Shown here in pieces: positions 49,455 through 57,859 of a stretch of DNA of 64,000 nt. Position 1 is the stretch's first letter. Each line of letters opens with the position of its first letter. Source of the stretch: Streptomyces sp. 2131.1 (GTDB taxonomy: Bacteria; Actinomycetota; Actinomycetes; Streptomycetales; Streptomycetaceae); assembly GCF_900105515.1 (NCBI RefSeq), contig NZ_FNSY01000001.1:4886001-4950000 (forward strand), in the 5' to 3' direction. The notes beneath the pieces are model-generated. The model did no database searches. It was given only the letters and a program-made list of their open reading frames with translations, and had not been told where the DNA came from. The position numbers and the translations under genes are program-made.

Positions 49455-50737
49455 CCGAATCCCTGACCGAATCCGACGCCGCCGCCGGTGAACCGGCGCC
49501 CCGGGGCCGGATATTCGCCGATCTGACCCCTTTGCGCACCTCCCCGGACTACCGGCGGCTCTGGTTCGGGAACACCGTGTCCTGGACCGGGCAGGGGATG
49601 ACGGCGCTCGCCGTGTCGTTGCAGGTGTACGACCTGACCGGGTCGGCGTTCTCCGTGGGGCTCATCGGAGCCTGCTCGCTGGTGCCGCTCGTGGTGTTTG
49701 GGCTGTACGGCGGGGCCGTCGCGGACACCGTGGACCGGCGGAAGCTGGGGCTGGCCAGCGCGTTCGGGTCGTTCCTGCTGTCGGTGCTGCTCGTCGGGGT
49801 CACCGTCGCCGGGATCGAGCAGGTCGGGCTGCTGTACGGGATCGTCGCGCTCCAGGCCGTCTGCTTCGCGCTGAACTCGCCCGCCCGCTCCTCGATGATC
49901 GCCCGCCTGCTGCCGGCCGAGCAGCTGCCCGCCGCCAACGCGCTGAACTCGATGACCAGCACCACCGGCAGCCTCGTCGGGCCCATGCTCGGCGGGCTCA
50001 TCGTCGGCTGGTGGGGGTACCGCGCCGCGTACGGGGTCGACGCCGTCACCTTCACCGCGGCCCTCTACGCCATGTGGCGGCTGCCCGCGATGCTGCCCGA
50101 GCGGGGCGAGGAGACGGGGAGGAAGCGGGCCTCCGTGCTCGACGGGCTGCGGTTCCTCGGCACCCGGCCCAACCTGCGGATGACGTTCCTCAGCGACATG
50201 TGCGCGATGGTGCTCGCCCAGCCCCGCGCGCTGTTCCCCGTCGTCGCCGTCCTCTGGTACGGGGGCGACGCGAAGACCACCGGGCTGCTCGTCGCCGCAC
50301 CGGCGCTCGGGGCGCTGCTCGGCGGGGTGTTCTCCGGGTGGCTGGGGAGCGTACGGCGGCACGGGCTCGCGGTGCTGGTCGCCGTCGGATGCTGGGGCGC
50401 CGCCGTCGCGGTCTTCGGACTCACCCGGCAGCTGTGGCTCGGGCTCGTGTTCCTGGCGCTCGCCGGGGCCGCCGACACCACGTCCATGGTCTTCCGCAAC
50501 ACCATGCTCCAGGCGGCCGTCCCGGACGAGCTGCGCGGACGGCTCCAGGGCGTCTTCATCGTGGTGGTGGCCGGCGGGCCCCGGCTGGGGGACTTCATCG
50601 CCGGGTCCGCCGCCGACCTGACCTCCCCGGGGTTCGCCGTCACCGGGGGAGGCGTCGCCTGCGTGGCCGCGGTGGCGCTGCTCGGGCTGCGGTGGCGGGG
50701 CTTCGCCCGGTACGACGCCCGCCACCCCGAGGCGTAG
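49451..50737 (+). CDS. MFS transporter, EntS/DHA3-like exporter
   Basis: This 428-residue membrane protein has about 12 hydrophobic helices. It opens with PLRTSPDYRRLWFGNTVSWTGQGMTALAVSLQVYDLTGSAFSVGLIG, the pattern of enterobactin/macrolide-type DHA3 exporters. ADTVDRRKLGLASAF is the conserved loop, and VPDELRGRLQGVFIVVV lies late in the protein. The GTG 49451 overlaps the stop of the metalloprotease gene (GTGA), yet a -10-like TACCAT (49440-49445) would also allow a leaderless transcript. It could be core, with the accessory block inserted up to its start, or a fifth operon member. Codon use resembles core genes, favouring the former. Confidence 0.88.
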   Translation: MTESLTESDAAAGEPAPRGRIFADLTPLRTSPDYRRLWFGNTVSWTGQGMTALAVSLQVYDLTGSAFSVGLIGACSLVPLVVFGLYGGAVADTVDRRKLGLASAFGSFLLSVLLVGVTVAGIEQVGLLYGIVALQAVCFALNSPARSSMIARLLPAEQLPAANALNSMTSTTGSLVGPMLGGLIVGWWGYRAAYGVDAVTFTAALYAMWRLPAMLPERGEETGRKRASVLDGLRFLGTRPNLRMTFLSDMCAMVLAQPRALFPVVAVLWYGGDAKTTGLLVAAPALGALLGGVFSGWLGSVRRHGLAVLVAVGCWGAAVAVFGLTRQLWLGLVFLALAGAADTTSMVFRNTMLQAAVPDELRGRLQGVFIVVVAGGPRLGDFIAGSAADLTSPGFAVTGGGVACVAAVALLGLRWRGFARYDARHPEA

Positions 50738-50746
50738 CGCCTCCTG

Positions 50747-51553
50747 CTACGACACCCGCTCCAGGTTCGGCATCTCGCCGCCCGTCGTGCCGTTGTCGAT
50801 CAGCGAGAACGGCGAGCCCTGCGGGTCCGTCAGCGCCGCGAACCGGCCGAATGGGATGGTCATCGGGCCGAACCGCAGCGTCGCGCCCATGGACTTCGCC
50901 TTCTCCACCGCCGCGTCGCAGTCGTCCACCGTGAAGTACACGTTCACGTACGGCGGCACCTCCGGCGGGAACTCGTCCGTCATCCTCATGCGGCCCAGGA
51001 CCGGGTCGGCGCCCAGGTCGTAGAGCGTGAAGTCGACCCCGTCGTCCGTCATGCGCTGCACGCCGTACCCGAAGACCTCGGAAAAGAAGGCGTCGGCCCG
51101 CTCCGGGGCCCGGGTGAAGACCTCGGCCCAGTTGAAGGCGCCCGGAACGGTCCGCGCCTCGAAGCCCTTGTGGGTGCCGGGCTGCCACACGCCGAAGGTC
51201 ACCCCGCCAGGGTCGGAGGCCAGCACCATCGTGCCGAACTCGCCGACCCGCATGGGCTCCACCAGGAGCGTGCCGCCGGCGCCGCGGATCTTCGACGCGG
51301 TGGTCTCCGCGTCCGGCGTGGCCAGGTACAGGCACCAGCCGACCGGCATCTGCCCGGGGCCCGGCGGCATCAGTGCGGCGACCGCCTTGCCGTCCACGTA
51401 CGCCTGTGTGTAGTTGCCGTACTCCGGCAGCGTGTCGCCGAACGTCCAGTCCAGCAGCTCACCGTAGAAGCGTTTCGCGCCCTCCAGATCGGTGAACGTC
51501 GCGTCGGCCCAGCACGGCGTGCCCTCGGTCATCTCTGCGGGCATCGTGGTCAT
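50747..51553 (-). CDS. Tandem VOC-domain protein
   Basis: This 268-residue protein has two VOC/glyoxalase-like repeats. The first (about 8-125) begins with GTPCWADATFTDLEGAKRFYGELLDW. The second (about 130-260) begins with GAFNWAEVFTRAPERADAFFSEVFGYG and ends with ALTDPQGSPFSLID. Such double-domain proteins are common in actinobacteria and are often called hydroxylases or CFP30B-like antigens, but the reaction is unknown. ATG 51553 gives MTTMPAEMTEG; a start at the third Met is also possible. It converges on the MFS gene with 9 bases between. Confidence 0.87.
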   Translation of the reverse strand: MTTMPAEMTEGTPCWADATFTDLEGAKRFYGELLDWTFGDTLPEYGNYTQAYVDGKAVAALMPPGPGQMPVGWCLYLATPDAETTASKIRGAGGTLLVEPMRVGEFGTMVLASDPGGVTFGVWQPGTHKGFEARTVPGAFNWAEVFTRAPERADAFFSEVFGYGVQRMTDDGVDFTLYDLGADPVLGRMRMTDEFPPEVPPYVNVYFTVDDCDAAVEKAKSMGATLRFGPMTIPFGRFAALTDPQGSPFSLIDNGTTGGEMPNLERVS

Positions 51554-51597
51554 CTCCTCGTACGAGTGAACGCCCCCTTGTTCAAGCTAGCCACCCT

Positions 51598-52953
51598 TCA
51601 CGCCCCCTGCCCGTCGGCGCGATGCCCGGCCACCGAACGGGCCACGCCCAGGTCCACCAGATCCTGCGGGCGCAGCCGCAGCTGGCCGGCCGTGGCCCTG
51701 ACCCGGTCCGGGGAACGCTTCAGGATCGCGGCGGCCAGTTCCGGCGCGATGACCGAGAAGTAGCTGTCCGGGGTGACATGGGTGCGGTCCGGCGCGGCCA
51801 GGGCCAGCGCCCCGCCCGAACCGCCCTCGCCGATCACCAGGGTCGTCACCGGGACCCGGGCCGCCGCTATCGCCGCGAAGGCGTCCGCGATGGCCGCGCC
51901 CGCGCCGGACCGCTCCGCCTCAGCGTCGTTGGCCGCGCCCGGGGTGTCCACCAGCGTGAGGACCGGGACGCCCAGCCGGTCGGCGAGCCGGATCACCCGG
52001 GCCGCGGTGCGGTAGCCGGCCGGGCGGGTCGCGGTGCCGCACTGCGCCACGTACGCCACCGCACGCCCCTCGCGCACCCCGAATCCGCAGAGCAGCCCGG
52101 GGTCCGTGCCGCCGCAGCGGTCGCCGCTCAGCGGGAGCCGCGCGTCGAAGTAGTCGTCCAGATAGGCGCCGGCGCGCGGCCGGTCGGCCGCCCGCGCCCG
52201 GAGCACCGCGTCCCAGCCCGTCTCCGGCAGGTCCCTCGCCCCGAGGGCCGCCGGGACCGGGGCGGGGGAGGGCGGGTCGTCGTGGTGGGCGAGCAGCCCG
52301 AGCCAGCGCCCGACCGTGGCCGGCAGGTCCCCGGGCGCCACGACCGCGTCGACCGAACCGGCCGCGAGCTGACCCTCGGCCCCGTACGCGGCGGGGTCGG
52401 CGCCGGCCGGACGCACCCGCGATCCGGCGAACCCGATCTGCGCCCCCGGCAGCGCGAGGATCACGTCCGCGCCCGCGCCCAGGGTGGCCCAGCCGCCCCC
52501 GGTCGTCGGGTCGCGCAGGACCGCGAGCTGCGCGGGCCCCGCCGCCCGCAGCCGTGCCGACGCACGGGCGACCCGCTGGAGCTGGGTCAGCGCGATCATG
52601 CCCTCCTGCATCCGGCTCCCGCCCGTGGCGATCAACGAGACGAGCGGCAGCCCCCGGGTGATCGCCTCCTCGTACGCCGCCTCCAGCCGGTCCCCGGTGC
52701 GCTGCCCGAGCGAGCCGCCCAGGAAGCCGAACTCGAAGGAGATCAGCACGCAGGGGTTCCCGCCGACCGTGGCGGTGCCGTGGACGACGGACTCCCGCTC
52801 CCCGGTACCGGCGGTGGCCCGGGCCCGCGAGTCCGCGTAGCCGGTCCAGCCGAGCGGGCCGTCGCCGTCGGTGTCCCCGGCGGGGGCCGGCAGCTCCGTG
52901 AAGTCGGCGGTGAGCGCGGCGACCGCCCCGCGTGCCGTCAGCCGCTCAGCCAT
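51598..52953 (-). CDS. Fused acyl/acetyl-CoA carboxylase carboxyltransferase (beta and alpha halves)
   Basis: This 451-residue carboxyltransferase joins AccD-like (about 40-225) and AccA-like (about 235-440) crotonase-fold halves. The first half has SFEFGFLGGSLGQRTGDRLEAAYEEAI and SLIATGGSRMQEGMIAL. The second has TLVDTPGAANDAEAERSGAGAAIA and IGEGGSGGALALAAPD. There is no AccD zinc finger. It transfers CO2 from carboxybiotin to an acyl-CoA, but no biotin carboxylase/carrier is adjacent. The ATG overlaps the matB stop by 8 bases (ATGGCTGA). Because MatB makes malonyl-CoA, the pair may balance malonyl- or methylmalonyl-CoA pools. Confidence 0.88.
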   Translation of the reverse strand: MAERLTARGAVAALTADFTELPAPAGDTDGDGPLGWTGYADSRARATAGTGERESVVHGTATVGGNPCVLISFEFGFLGGSLGQRTGDRLEAAYEEAITRGLPLVSLIATGGSRMQEGMIALTQLQRVARASARLRAAGPAQLAVLRDPTTGGGWATLGAGADVILALPGAQIGFAGSRVRPAGADPAAYGAEGQLAAGSVDAVVAPGDLPATVGRWLGLLAHHDDPPSPAPVPAALGARDLPETGWDAVLRARAADRPRAGAYLDDYFDARLPLSGDRCGGTDPGLLCGFGVREGRAVAYVAQCGTATRPAGYRTAARVIRLADRLGVPVLTLVDTPGAANDAEAERSGAGAAIADAFAAIAAARVPVTTLVIGEGGSGGALALAAPDRTHVTPDSYFSVIAPELAAAILKRSPDRVRATAGQLRLRPQDLVDLGVARSVAGHRADGQGA

Positions 52954-54403
52954 GGAGCGCCCGCTTCATGATCTTGCCCAAGTCGTTGCGCGGCAGCGCG
53001 TCCAGGTAGCGGACGGTGCGCGGCCGCTTGTGCGGGGCGAGCTGGGCGGCGACATGGTCCGCCAGCTCCTCGGCGGTGGGCGGGGCGGCGGGGTCGGCCG
53101 GGACCACCCAGGCCACGATCCGCTCGCCGAGGTCCGGGTCGGGTTCGCCGGTGACGGCCGCCTCCCGCACGGCGGGGTGGTCGAGCAGCGCGTTCTCGAT
53201 CTCGCCGGCGCCGATCTTGTAGCCGCCGCTCTTGATCAGGTCCGTGGCTTTGCGGCCGACGATGCGCACATAGCCGTCCGGGTCGAGCGTGGCCATGTCG
53301 CCCGTGCGGAACCAGCCGTCCTCGGTGAGCGCGGCGGCCGTCGCGTCGGGCCGGTTGAGGTAGCCGGTGAACAGGTTCGGGCCGCGCACCTGGATCTCGC
53401 CGATGGCGTCCGCGCCGGTGAGCGGCGTGCCGTCCTCCTCGACCAGGCGCAGCTCCACGCCGCGCAGGGGCGGGCCGACCGTGCCGGGGCGCGGGGCGCC
53501 GTCGGCCCGTACTCCCGTGTTCATCAGGGTCTCCGTCATGCCGTACCGCTCGATGACCCGGCGGCCGGTCGCCGCCGCGATGCGCTCGTGGTCGTGGACC
53601 GGCAGCGCGGCCGAGCCGGAGACCAGCAGCCGGGCGCCCGCGAGGGCGTCGGTGAGCCCGGCGGACGCGTCCGGGTCCGCCAGCGCCTCGGCGAGCCGGT
53701 GGTACATGGTCGGTACGCCGAACAGCATCGTGCCGCCCGAGGCCAGCTCGCGGGCCACGCCCTCGGGCGAGAACCGGCCCAGGTGGCGCACCGAACCGCC
53801 CCGGCGCAGGGGGCCCAGGACGCCCAGGATCAGCCCGTGCACGTGGAAGAGGGGCAGGGCGTGGACGAGGACGTCGTCGACGGTCCACTGCCAGGCGTCC
53901 TCCAGCGCGTCCAGCGACGCGGCGAGCGCCCGGCGGGGGAGGACGGCACCCTTCGGCGGGCCCGTCGTGCCGGAGGTGTACACGACCAGGGCGGGGGACT
54001 CCGGGTCGGGCTCCGGCAGGGCGGCGGGCGCGGGGCCGTCGGGCGCGGTGGTGACGTCGAGGCGTTCCAGACCGGCCAGAGCGGGCGGCAGCACGTCACC
54101 GGGCGCGGCCAGCACCAGCGAGGGCGCGCTGTCCGCGACGATGTGCGCGAGCTCCCGCTCCCCGGTCTTCGGGTTCAGCGGGACGGCCGGCACCCCGGCC
54201 CGCAGCGCGGCGACCACCGCGACGACGGTCGGCGCGCTCGGCGTGGCCCAGACGGCGACCCGGACCGCGCCGGCCAGCCGGGCCGCGAGGGCGGCCGTGA
54301 CCCCGGCCAGCGCGGAGTAGGTGAGGGTGACGTCATCGAACCGGACGGCTTCGCGGGCGGCCGCCGGACCGGACGCGTCCTGGAGTGCGGGCAGAAGTGG
54401 CAT
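52946..54403 (-). CDS. matB: Malonyl/methylmalonyl-CoA synthetase
   Basis: This ANL-superfamily ligase couples malonate (or methylmalonate) to CoA using ATP, supplying extender units for fatty-acid and polyketide synthesis. It has 485 residues. The ATP loop VVYTSGTTGPPKGA is near 150, motif A5 is RYGMTETLMNT, the hinge is GRKATDLIKSGGYKIGAGEIEN, and the catalytic Lys is in NDLGKIMKR near the C-terminus. The sequence closely follows my memory of S. coelicolor MatB (SCO2444), including HALPLFHVHGLILGVLGPLRRGG. A TAGGGT -10 (54419-54414) lies 10 bases before ATG 54403. GTG 54406 is an alternative leaderless start. Confidence 0.92.
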   Translation of the reverse strand: MPLLPALQDASGPAAAREAVRFDDVTLTYSALAGVTAALAARLAGAVRVAVWATPSAPTVVAVVAALRAGVPAVPLNPKTGERELAHIVADSAPSLVLAAPGDVLPPALAGLERLDVTTAPDGPAPAALPEPDPESPALVVYTSGTTGPPKGAVLPRRALAASLDALEDAWQWTVDDVLVHALPLFHVHGLILGVLGPLRRGGSVRHLGRFSPEGVARELASGGTMLFGVPTMYHRLAEALADPDASAGLTDALAGARLLVSGSAALPVHDHERIAAATGRRVIERYGMTETLMNTGVRADGAPRPGTVGPPLRGVELRLVEEDGTPLTGADAIGEIQVRGPNLFTGYLNRPDATAAALTEDGWFRTGDMATLDPDGYVRIVGRKATDLIKSGGYKIGAGEIENALLDHPAVREAAVTGEPDPDLGERIVAWVVPADPAAPPTAEELADHVAAQLAPHKRPRTVRYLDALPRNDLGKIMKRALHG

Positions 54404-54413
54404 CACCCTGCGC

Positions 54414-54419
54414 ACCCTA
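54414..54419 (-). promoter_or_regulatory. -10 element of the matB operon
   Basis: TAGGGT on the minus strand ends 7 bases before GTG 54406 and 10 before ATG 54403, consistent with a leaderless transcript. Confidence 0.5.
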
Positions 54420-54497
54420 GATCGACACCGAGCCCCGGGGCCTGGAAACCGGCTCGAATGAGGCCCGCCTCACGCCCCGGGCGAGCCATCGCTCTCC

Positions 54498-55709
54498 TCA
54501 GCCGTCCCGCTGGACGTTCCGCATGCGGCCGTACGCGTACACACAGCCCGCGAGTGCCAGGTCGGACAGCAGCATGAAGCCGATCGAGTACGAGTCCTTC
54601 GCGCTGTAGATCGCGCCCATCACGAGCGGCGGCACGAACCCGCCGAGCCCGCCCATCGCGCCGACGATCCCGGTCACGCTGCCCACCTTCGGCTGCGGGG
54701 TGACCTGCGAGACAAGAGCGAAGACGCTGCCGCTCGCGGTACCCAGGCCCGCCGCCATGACCAGCAGCGCGATCGTGCCCGTCGGGTCCAGCCGGGGGTC
54801 GAAGGCCTGCACGATCGCCATCAGCGCCGCGACGCCGAGGGCCACGGAGGTGACGAGCGCCGGGTGGACGCGGTCCGAGAGCCAGCCGCCGATCGGCCGG
54901 AAGATGACGGTGACCAGGGCGAACCCGGCCGCCTTCGTACCGGCGTCGGTCGGCGACAGCTCGTACCACGTCTTCAGATACGTCGGCAGGTACACGCCGA
55001 ACGCGACGATCCCGCCGAAGCCGATCGCGTACAGCGCGGACAGCTCCCAGGTGACCCGCAGCCGGCCCGCCGAGCCGAGCCGGTGCGCCAGCGAATCCGT
55101 CGGCACCTTGCGGCCGGGGTGGTCGTTGATGAGCACGGCCGAGAGCGCCGCGTACACGACCAGGGCGCCCGCGACCACGAGGAACGGCAGGTTGTCGCCG
55201 TGCTCGGCGATGCGCGGGGTGAAGTAGCCGGACAGCGCCACACCGCCCATGCCCATGCCGAAGACACCGAGCGCGAGGCCGCGCTTGGCGGGCGGGAACC
55301 ACGAGTTGACCAACGGGATGCCGATGGCGAAGGTCGTGCCGCCGACCCCCAGCAGGAAGCCGACGGCCAGCATCGCGCCGTACGAGTTCTTCGCCGGGAT
55401 CAGCAGCAGCACCGGCAGGATCGTCAGCGCCGAGGTGACCGGGAACATCAGCCGCGCCCCGTATTTGTCGGTCAGCGCGCCCACCGGGATCCGGCCCAGC
55501 GAACCCACCAGCACCGGCACGGCGACCAGCAGCGACTGCTGGAAGGAGTTCAGGTCCAGGCGGTCCTTGTAGTCCCCGGACATGGGCGCGATCAGATTCC
55601 AGGCCCAGAAGGTGAGCGTGAAGCCGACCGTGGCCACGATCAGGTTGCGATAGGCGGCGGAGCCCGGGGCGTCCGCGGCGGCGGGTGACTGCTTCACGGC
55701 TGTGTCCAC
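54498..55709 (-). CDS. narK: MFS nitrate/nitrite transporter (NarK-type)
   Basis: This 403-residue membrane protein has 12 predicted helices and the nitrate/nitrite porter signatures. GSLGRIPVGALTDKYGARLMF lies in the first half with GTTFAIGIPLVNSWFPPAKRGLALGVFGMGMGG. FRPIGGWLSDRVHPALV is in the second half, and GTASGSVFALVSQVTP follows. It would import nitrate or exchange nitrite, and fits with nirBD elsewhere in the window. GTG 55709 (MDTAVKQS) is used because the ORF upstream is non-coding. It is divergent from an Lrp/AsnC regulator. Confidence 0.9.
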   Translation of the reverse strand: MDTAVKQSPAAADAPGSAAYRNLIVATVGFTLTFWAWNLIAPMSGDYKDRLDLNSFQQSLLVAVPVLVGSLGRIPVGALTDKYGARLMFPVTSALTILPVLLLIPAKNSYGAMLAVGFLLGVGGTTFAIGIPLVNSWFPPAKRGLALGVFGMGMGGVALSGYFTPRIAEHGDNLPFLVVAGALVVYAALSAVLINDHPGRKVPTDSLAHRLGSAGRLRVTWELSALYAIGFGGIVAFGVYLPTYLKTWYELSPTDAGTKAAGFALVTVIFRPIGGWLSDRVHPALVTSVALGVAALMAIVQAFDPRLDPTGTIALLVMAAGLGTASGSVFALVSQVTPQPKVGSVTGIVGAMGGLGGFVPPLVMGAIYSAKDSYSIGFMLLSDLALAGCVYAYGRMRNVQRDG

Positions 55710-55782
55710 ACCGCCAGTCAAGGCCGGACACGGGCCGTGAGCCCGTCGGCCTGCGCCGTACGGGGGACACTTCCTCACCCTT

Positions 55783-55792
55783 CGCATATGCG
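55783..55792. promoter_or_regulatory. CGCATATGCG palindrome between narK and the Lrp gene
   Basis: This perfect 10-bp palindrome, extended as TTCGCATATGCGccGAA, lies in the 106-bp divergent region just upstream of the regulator's -10 (GACAAT, 55803-55808). It is a plausible autoregulatory site for the Lrp/AsnC protein. Confidence 0.45.
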
Positions 55793-55815
55793 CCGAATCT
55801 GTGACAATTGGGACC

Positions 55816-56247
55816 ATGGATCGTCTGGACAGGGAAATCCTCGGCGTCCTCCAGGAGGACGCCCGGATCTCGTACCGCGACCTGGGCGTACGGGTCGGAC
55901 TCAGCGCCAACGCGGCGGCCGACCGGGTCAGACGGCTGCGCAAGGACGGCGTCATCCGCGGTTTCACCGTGATCGTCGACCCCGCCGCCGACACCCGCAC
56001 CGGGCTCGTCGTCTTCATCGACGTGACCCTGCGGATGGACACCACCAACGAGACGTTCGAACGGGCGGTGCTGGCCCTGCCCGGCATCACCGAGCTGGTG
56101 CACGTCACGGGCGCGCACGACTACCTGGTACGCGCCACCGCGGCCGACACCGCCGCGCTCGACACCCTCCTGCGCCGCCTCAAGCGCGAGGCGGGCGTCG
56201 CCCACTCGAACACCCGGGTCGCGCTGAGGGCGGCGCCGGGGCCGTGA
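55816..56247 (+). CDS. Lrp/AsnC-family transcriptional regulator
   Basis: This 143-residue regulator has an N-terminal helix-turn-helix (LDREILGVLQEDARISYRDLGVRVGLSANAAADRVRRLRKDGVI, about 3-45). The C-terminal RAM ligand-binding domain (GLVVFIDVTL, GITELVHVTGAHDYLVRATA, about 65-135) follows. It likely forms octamers and senses an amino acid. ATG 55816 is preferred over GTG 55801 because a -10 GACAAT ends 7 bases before it, implying a leaderless mRNA. It is divergent from the narK-type gene, which it may control. It ends 9 bases before the convergent histidine-kinase gene. Confidence 0.92.
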   Translation: MDRLDREILGVLQEDARISYRDLGVRVGLSANAAADRVRRLRKDGVIRGFTVIVDPAADTRTGLVVFIDVTLRMDTTNETFERAVLALPGITELVHVTGAHDYLVRATAADTAALDTLLRRLKREAGVAHSNTRVALRAAPGP

Positions 56248-56256
56248 CCGGGGCGT

Positions 56257-57840
56257 TCAGAGAGGTGCCTCCCAGACCACCGTGTCCGCCCGCGAACCGT
56301 CCGGCTCGTGCCCGTCGTCCGCGACCGTGAGACGGACCGCGCCCCGCCCGTCCGGCAGGGTGACCGTCGCGTCCACCTCCACCTCGATCGCCGACACCCC
56401 GGTCCGCCGGTGCGCCGCCGCCAGGGCGCCCCGCAGCGCCGCGAGGAGCCGCCCGCCGACCGGTTCGGACACCAGCGCGTCCACCGCCCCGGCGAAGCGC
56501 ACCGACGGCTGGAAACCGAGCACCGCCGCCGCGCCCCCGGTCTCCCTCAGCACCCGGCCGCGGAAGGTGGCGGGCGCCTCGGCGGGCGGCTGCTGGAGCG
56601 CGAAGATGGCCGTCCGCACCTCCTGGATCGTCGAGTCCAGCTCGTCGACGGCCGTACCCAGCAGCTCGCCCGTCTCCCCGCCCCCGGCCCTGCGGCGCGT
56701 CGACTCCAGCATCATCTCGGTGGCGAACAGCCGCTGGACGACCAGGTCGTGCAGATCACGCGCGATCCGGTCGCGGTCCTCGTACACCGCCAGCCGCTCC
56801 CGGTCCTGCTGCGCGTCCGCGAGCACCAGGGCCAGCGCCGCCTGCGAGGCGAACTGGGCGGCCAGCAGCCGGTCCACGTCGGTGTACGGGCGGGCTCCGC
56901 GCCGCCGGGGCAGCGCGAGCGTCCCGATGAGCCGGCCCCCGCTCTGGAGCGGCAGCATCATGCTCGGCCCGAACCGCGACCGTACGGGGGTGGTCATCCG
57001 GGGGTCGGTCGCCGAGTCCTCGATGAAGACGGCCTCGCCGCCCAGCAACTGCACCAGGACCGGTGAACCGGGCGCGATGGCCGTGCCCACCAGCCCCGCC
57101 GGGTCCTCCCGCGTCGAGGCGACGACGATCTCCATCCCGCCCTCGTCGGTGGGCTGCAGGATCACCCCGGCCGAGGCGTCGCTGAGGATGCGGGCCCGCT
57201 CGGCGACCGTCGTCAGCGCGTCGGAGAGGTTCTCGCCGGTGAGCAGGGTGTTGGTGACGGCCGCCGCGCCCTCGATCCAGCGCTCCCGCTGGCGGGCGCT
57301 CTCGTAGAGGCGGGCGTTGCCGATCGCGATGCCGGCCTGCGCGGACAGGACCTTCAGCAGCCCCGCGTCGGTCTCCGTGAAGTGCCCGGTGTGCTTCTCG
57401 GCCAGGTAGATGTTGCCGAAGACCTCGTGGTGGACCCGGATCGGGGCGCCGAGGAACGAGCGCATCGGGGGATGGCCGGGCGGCATGCCGGTGGCGCGCG
57501 GATCGGCGGCCAGGTCGTCGGAGCGCAGCGGGCCCGGCGCGTCGACGAGCGCGCCGAGCATTCCCGTGTGCCCGTCCGGGAAGTAGCCGACGGCCGCCTG
57601 CTCGGCCTCCGTCATCCCGCACACGTACAGCTCGCGGATCGTGCCGCGCCCCGGGTCGAGTACGCCCAGCGCCCCGTACCTCGCGTCGGTCAGGGCGGTC
57701 GCGGTGTCGATGATCTGCTGGAGCGTGGCCCGGAGTTCGAGGTCCGAGCCGACGCTCAGCACGGCCTCCAGGAGCCGCGGCAGCAGCGGCGACCTGGGCA
57801 GGCCGCCGTCCGGCGGTCCGCCGGGCGGCTGGTCCGTCAC
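56257..57840 (-). CDS. GAF-domain sensor histidine kinase (DevS-like) with degenerate ATPase domain
   Basis: This 527-residue cytoplasmic protein has two GAF domains (about 35-175 and 200-345). The DHp helix follows with RIARDLHDLVVQRLF (His about 363), of HisKA_3 type as in DevS/DosT. The terminal ATPase domain is odd: the N-box region reads ALRGALAAAHRRTG in place of the usual ALREALsNvxRHA. After VADDGHEP there is no recognisable second G-box, and the protein ends. It may be catalytically weak, or regulate by binding. No response regulator is adjacent. GTG 57840 lies 19 bases after mbl, so they are probably co-transcribed. Confidence 0.86.
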   Translation of the reverse strand: MTDQPPGGPPDGGLPRSPLLPRLLEAVLSVGSDLELRATLQQIIDTATALTDARYGALGVLDPGRGTIRELYVCGMTEAEQAAVGYFPDGHTGMLGALVDAPGPLRSDDLAADPRATGMPPGHPPMRSFLGAPIRVHHEVFGNIYLAEKHTGHFTETDAGLLKVLSAQAGIAIGNARLYESARQRERWIEGAAAVTNTLLTGENLSDALTTVAERARILSDASAGVILQPTDEGGMEIVVASTREDPAGLVGTAIAPGSPVLVQLLGGEAVFIEDSATDPRMTTPVRSRFGPSMMLPLQSGGRLIGTLALPRRRGARPYTDVDRLLAAQFASQAALALVLADAQQDRERLAVYEDRDRIARDLHDLVVQRLFATEMMLESTRRRAGGGETGELLGTAVDELDSTIQEVRTAIFALQQPPAEAPATFRGRVLRETGGAAAVLGFQPSVRFAGAVDALVSEPVGGRLLAALRGALAAAHRRTGVSAIEVEVDATVTLPDGRGAVRLTVADDGHEPDGSRADTVVWEAPL

Positions 57841-57859
57841 GGGCCTGTCCCGGCGCCCG

